NCBI RefSeq assembly: GCF_021390175.1 | Contig: NZ_CP090004.1 | Location: 3,215,001 to 3,279,000, forward strand | DNA: 64,000 nucleotides | Origin: Flagellimonas sp. HMM57 | Lineage (GTDB): Bacteria; Bacteroidota; Bacteroidia; Flavobacteriales; Flavobacteriaceae | Direction: 5' to 3' | Shown: in pieces, positions 61,974 through 64,000 of the stretch | How positions within the stretch are numbered: the first letter of the stretch is position 1 | Layout: each line of letters opens with the position of its first letter | The notes under the pieces: model-generated | Told to the model about the DNA's origin: nothing | The model's input: only the letters and a program-made list of their open reading frames with translations | Databases searched by the model: none | Program-made: the position numbers and the translations under genes

Positions 61974-64000
61974 ATGAAAAAATTGAATTTCATCCAAAAG
62001 CCACTTTATCTATTAGTTTTGATACTGGTCGGATGTGCGAAGAAAACACCTTCAGAGATGGTACTTAAAGACAATTGGGAATTCCGAAATACGGCCGATA
62101 CAAGTTGGTTAAAGGCTCAAGTGCCTGGCACGGTACATACCGATCTATTGGACAACAATAAAATTAAAGACCCATTTTTTCGCCTAAATGAGCGTGAGTT
62201 ACAGTGGGTAGACAAGGCAGATTGGGAGTACCAAACGACTTTTGACCTTACCGAAGAAGAAACGGAAAGAGATTACATGGCACTTACATTCAGGGGTTTG
62301 GATACCTACGCCGATGTTTATTTAAATGGTACGTTGTTGCTACAGACCGATAACATGTTCAGGACTTACGAAGTTTCTGTAAAGCAAAAAATAAAAGTTG
62401 GTCAAAATCGGTTAAGGGTAGTTTTGGCATCACCGATTAAAAAAGGCATCGAAAAATATGACAAAGTCCCCTATGTAATCCCTGTATCGGATAATGACCT
62501 CGCAGCATTGGGGCAAGTTCCCGAAAATAAAAAAGTCAGTGTATATACTCGAAAGGCCGGTTATCATTTTGGTTGGGATTGGGGACCTCGTTTGGTAACT
62601 TCAGGGATATGGCGTCCAGTAACACTTAAAAGTTGGGACGATTTTGTGATCAAGGACCTTTTTGTGCAGCAGGAAGTGTTGGATACCGTTGCAAAACTAA
62701 AAGCTCATCTGGAGTTGACCGCACTTGTTGCCGAAGAAAAAGCAGATGTAGAAGTTACAATCGATGATATTACGGTGCTCGAAGAAGAATTCTTGATGCG
62801 AAAAGGGACACATCAATATGATTTTTCTTTTAAAATTGCCGATCCCGAATTATGGTGGCCTAACGGATTAGGGAACCAAAAACTATATACTATTGGTGTT
62901 AAAATCAAGGGTAGAAAAAGTCAAGATACCATTTCCAAAAAGGTAGGCTTGCGAACGATTGAATTGGTCACCGAAAAAGACAGTATTGGAAGCTCGTTCT
63001 TTTTCAAGGTCAACGGGCATCCTATTTTTATGAAAGGGGCAAATTACATTCCCAATGATGTATTCTTGCCCCGTGTTGATAAAAAAGACTATGAGAACGT
63101 AATCAATGCAGCGGTTGAAACCAATATGAACATGCTTCGTGTTTGGGGCGGGGGCATCTATGAAGACGACTACTTTTATGAACTGTGCGATGAAAAGGGC
63201 ATTTTGGTCTGGCAAGATTTTATGTTTGCCTGTGCCATGTTTCCCGGCGATACCGATTTTTTAAACAATATTAGGGAAGAAGCCATTGATAATGTAAAGC
63301 GACTTCGAAACCACCCTTCAATTGCCTTATGGTGCGGTAACAACGAGATTTTATCGGCATGGAAGAATTGGGGCTGGGAAGATGAGATGAAAAAAACCTA
63401 TGGTGAAGCTCCGGCGCAAGAGGTATACCAGGCGTATCAAAACATATTTCATAAAATCTTGCCAGAAGTGGTCAATGCCTATGATGCGGATAGAAGGTAT
63501 TGGGCTTCTTCGCCAAGTACCGCACTGGGGGAACCAGAATCTCTTACGGATGGTGACCGTCATTATTGGGGCGTTTGGTGGGGCAAAGAACCTTTTTCCA
63601 ATTTTGAGAAAGAAATGCCGCGTTTTATGTCCGAATTTGGTTTTCAGTCCTTTCCAGAGCTATCAACCGTTGAAAAATATGCGATACCCGAAGATTATGA
63701 TATTTATTCAGAAGTCATGAAATCGCACCAGCGTTCGAGTATCGGTAACGAGACTATTGAAGAATACATGTTGCGCCATTATAAAAAACCGAAGAACTTT
63801 GAATCCTACCTTTACCTAAGCCATCTTTTGCAAGCATACGGTATCGGTGAGGGTATTGCGGCACATCGGAGAAACCGAGAGCGCTGTATGGGCAGTCTGT
63901 ATTGGCAGATCAATGATTGTTGGCCTGTAGCTTCATGGAGCAGTATCGATTATTATGGTAAATGGAAAGCCTTGCACTATACCATAAAAAGGGCTTTTGA
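61974..64000 (+). CDS. GH2-family beta-mannosidase (runs off the window end)
   Basis: Exo-beta-mannosidase that releases mannose from non-reducing ends. The frame is open from ATG 61974 to the window end (675 codons); the C-terminus is missing. It starts with a lipoprotein signal (lipobox VGC). The sugar-binding domain has [25 protein letters not shown] and [13 protein letters not shown]. The barrel contains [23 protein letters not shown], acid/base Glu458 in WCGNNE, and the likely nucleophile Glu554 in [10 protein letters not shown]. Confidence 0.95.
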   Translation, partial: MKKLNFIQKPLYLLVLILVGCAKKTPSEMVLKDNWEFRNTADTSWLKAQVPGTVHTDLLDNNKIKDPFFRLNERELQWVDKADWEYQTTFDLTEEETERDYMALTFRGLDTYADVYLNGTLLLQTDNMFRTYEVSVKQKIKVGQNRLRVVLASPIKKGIEKYDKVPYVIPVSDNDLAALGQVPENKKVSVYTRKAGYHFGWDWGPRLVTSGIWRPVTLKSWDDFVIKDLFVQQEVLDTVAKLKAHLELTALVAEEKADVEVTIDDITVLEEEFLMRKGTHQYDFSFKIADPELWWPNGLGNQKLYTIGVKIKGRKSQDTISKKVGLRTIELVTEKDSIGSSFFFKVNGHPIFMKGANYIPNDVFLPRVDKKDYENVINAAVETNMNMLRVWGGGIYEDDYFYELCDEKGILVWQDFMFACAMFPGDTDFLNNIREEAIDNVKRLRNHPSIALWCGNNEILSAWKNWGWEDEMKKTYGEAPAQEVYQAYQNIFHKILPEVVNAYDADRRYWASSPSTALGEPESLTDGDRHYWGVWWGKEPFSNFEKEMPRFMSEFGFQSFPELSTVEKYAIPEDYDIYSEVMKSHQRSSIGNETIEEYMLRHYKKPKNFESYLYLSHLLQAYGIGEGIAAHRRNRERCMGSLYWQINDCWPVASWSSIDYYGKWKALHYTIKRAF

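Overview
The window looks like chromosome of a marine member of the Flavobacteriaceae (Bacteroidota). The evidence is the AT-rich composition, SusC/SusD and DUF4249 TonB-receptor pairs, a type IX secretion PorP/SprF protein, a LETM1-related biofilm protein, head-GIN (DUF2807)/PspC/PadR and 2TM/LytTR modules, start codons without Shine-Dalgarno sequences, and a trxB promoter that matches the Bacteroidota consensus (TTTG plus TAnnTTTG). The genus cannot be fixed from the sequence alone. No rRNA, tRNA, CRISPR array, transposase or integrase was seen.

Layout. 1-9.5 kb: thioredoxin reductase, a SusC/SusD uptake pair, and an overlapping BioF-like aminotransferase/dipeptide epimerase pair. 9.5-20 kb: an envelope-stress style operon (PadR, PspC, head-GIN), small housekeeping genes, a PBP4-type peptidase, and divergent oxyR/dps. 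20-33 kb: three TonB-receptor loci, a PorP/SprF protein with a SPOR-like tail and an S9 peptidase. 31.9-38.3 kb: a LytS/LytTR two-component locus made of a TPR protein, a histidine kinase with a C-terminal 2TM domain, four free 2TM proteins and a LytTR response regulator. A BspA-type lipoprotein gene on the opposite strand, flanked by short-period repeat tracts, splits the locus. 38-55 kb: ordinary accessory and housekeeping genes (DUF4331 pair, TPR lipoprotein, MscS, OmpW, ECF sigma/anti-sigma, MFS, exported SOD, hydrolase-OsmC fusion, BNR protein). 55-60.5 kb: a small AT-rich accessory island with an XRE repressor and its palindromic operators, orphan small genes and an NgoPII-like restriction-modification system, all separated by hairpin elements. 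60.7-64 kb: an MFS transporter and a GH2 beta-mannosidase that runs off the end.

Main finding. Three promoters (TonB receptor at 20630, TPR protein/kinase at 31969, 2TM/LytTR genes at 36247) share a direct repeat CAATTCATCCC...CArtT with exactly 21-bp periodicity. In all three it lies 61-62 bp upstream of a degenerate -7 element (nAnnTTTG). This is the geometry expected of a LytTR-family activator. It suggests that the LytTR regulator at 37534 controls its own split operon and a distant TonB receptor (perhaps also the divergent DUF2141 gene), which would define a small uptake/sensing regulon.

Second-tier findings are the restriction-modification cassette bracketed by hairpins that share an identical 14-nt loop sequence, intergenic tracts of period 7 or 8 at several loci (one runs for 13 consecutive heptamers), and the paired 18-bp operators of the small XRE regulator.
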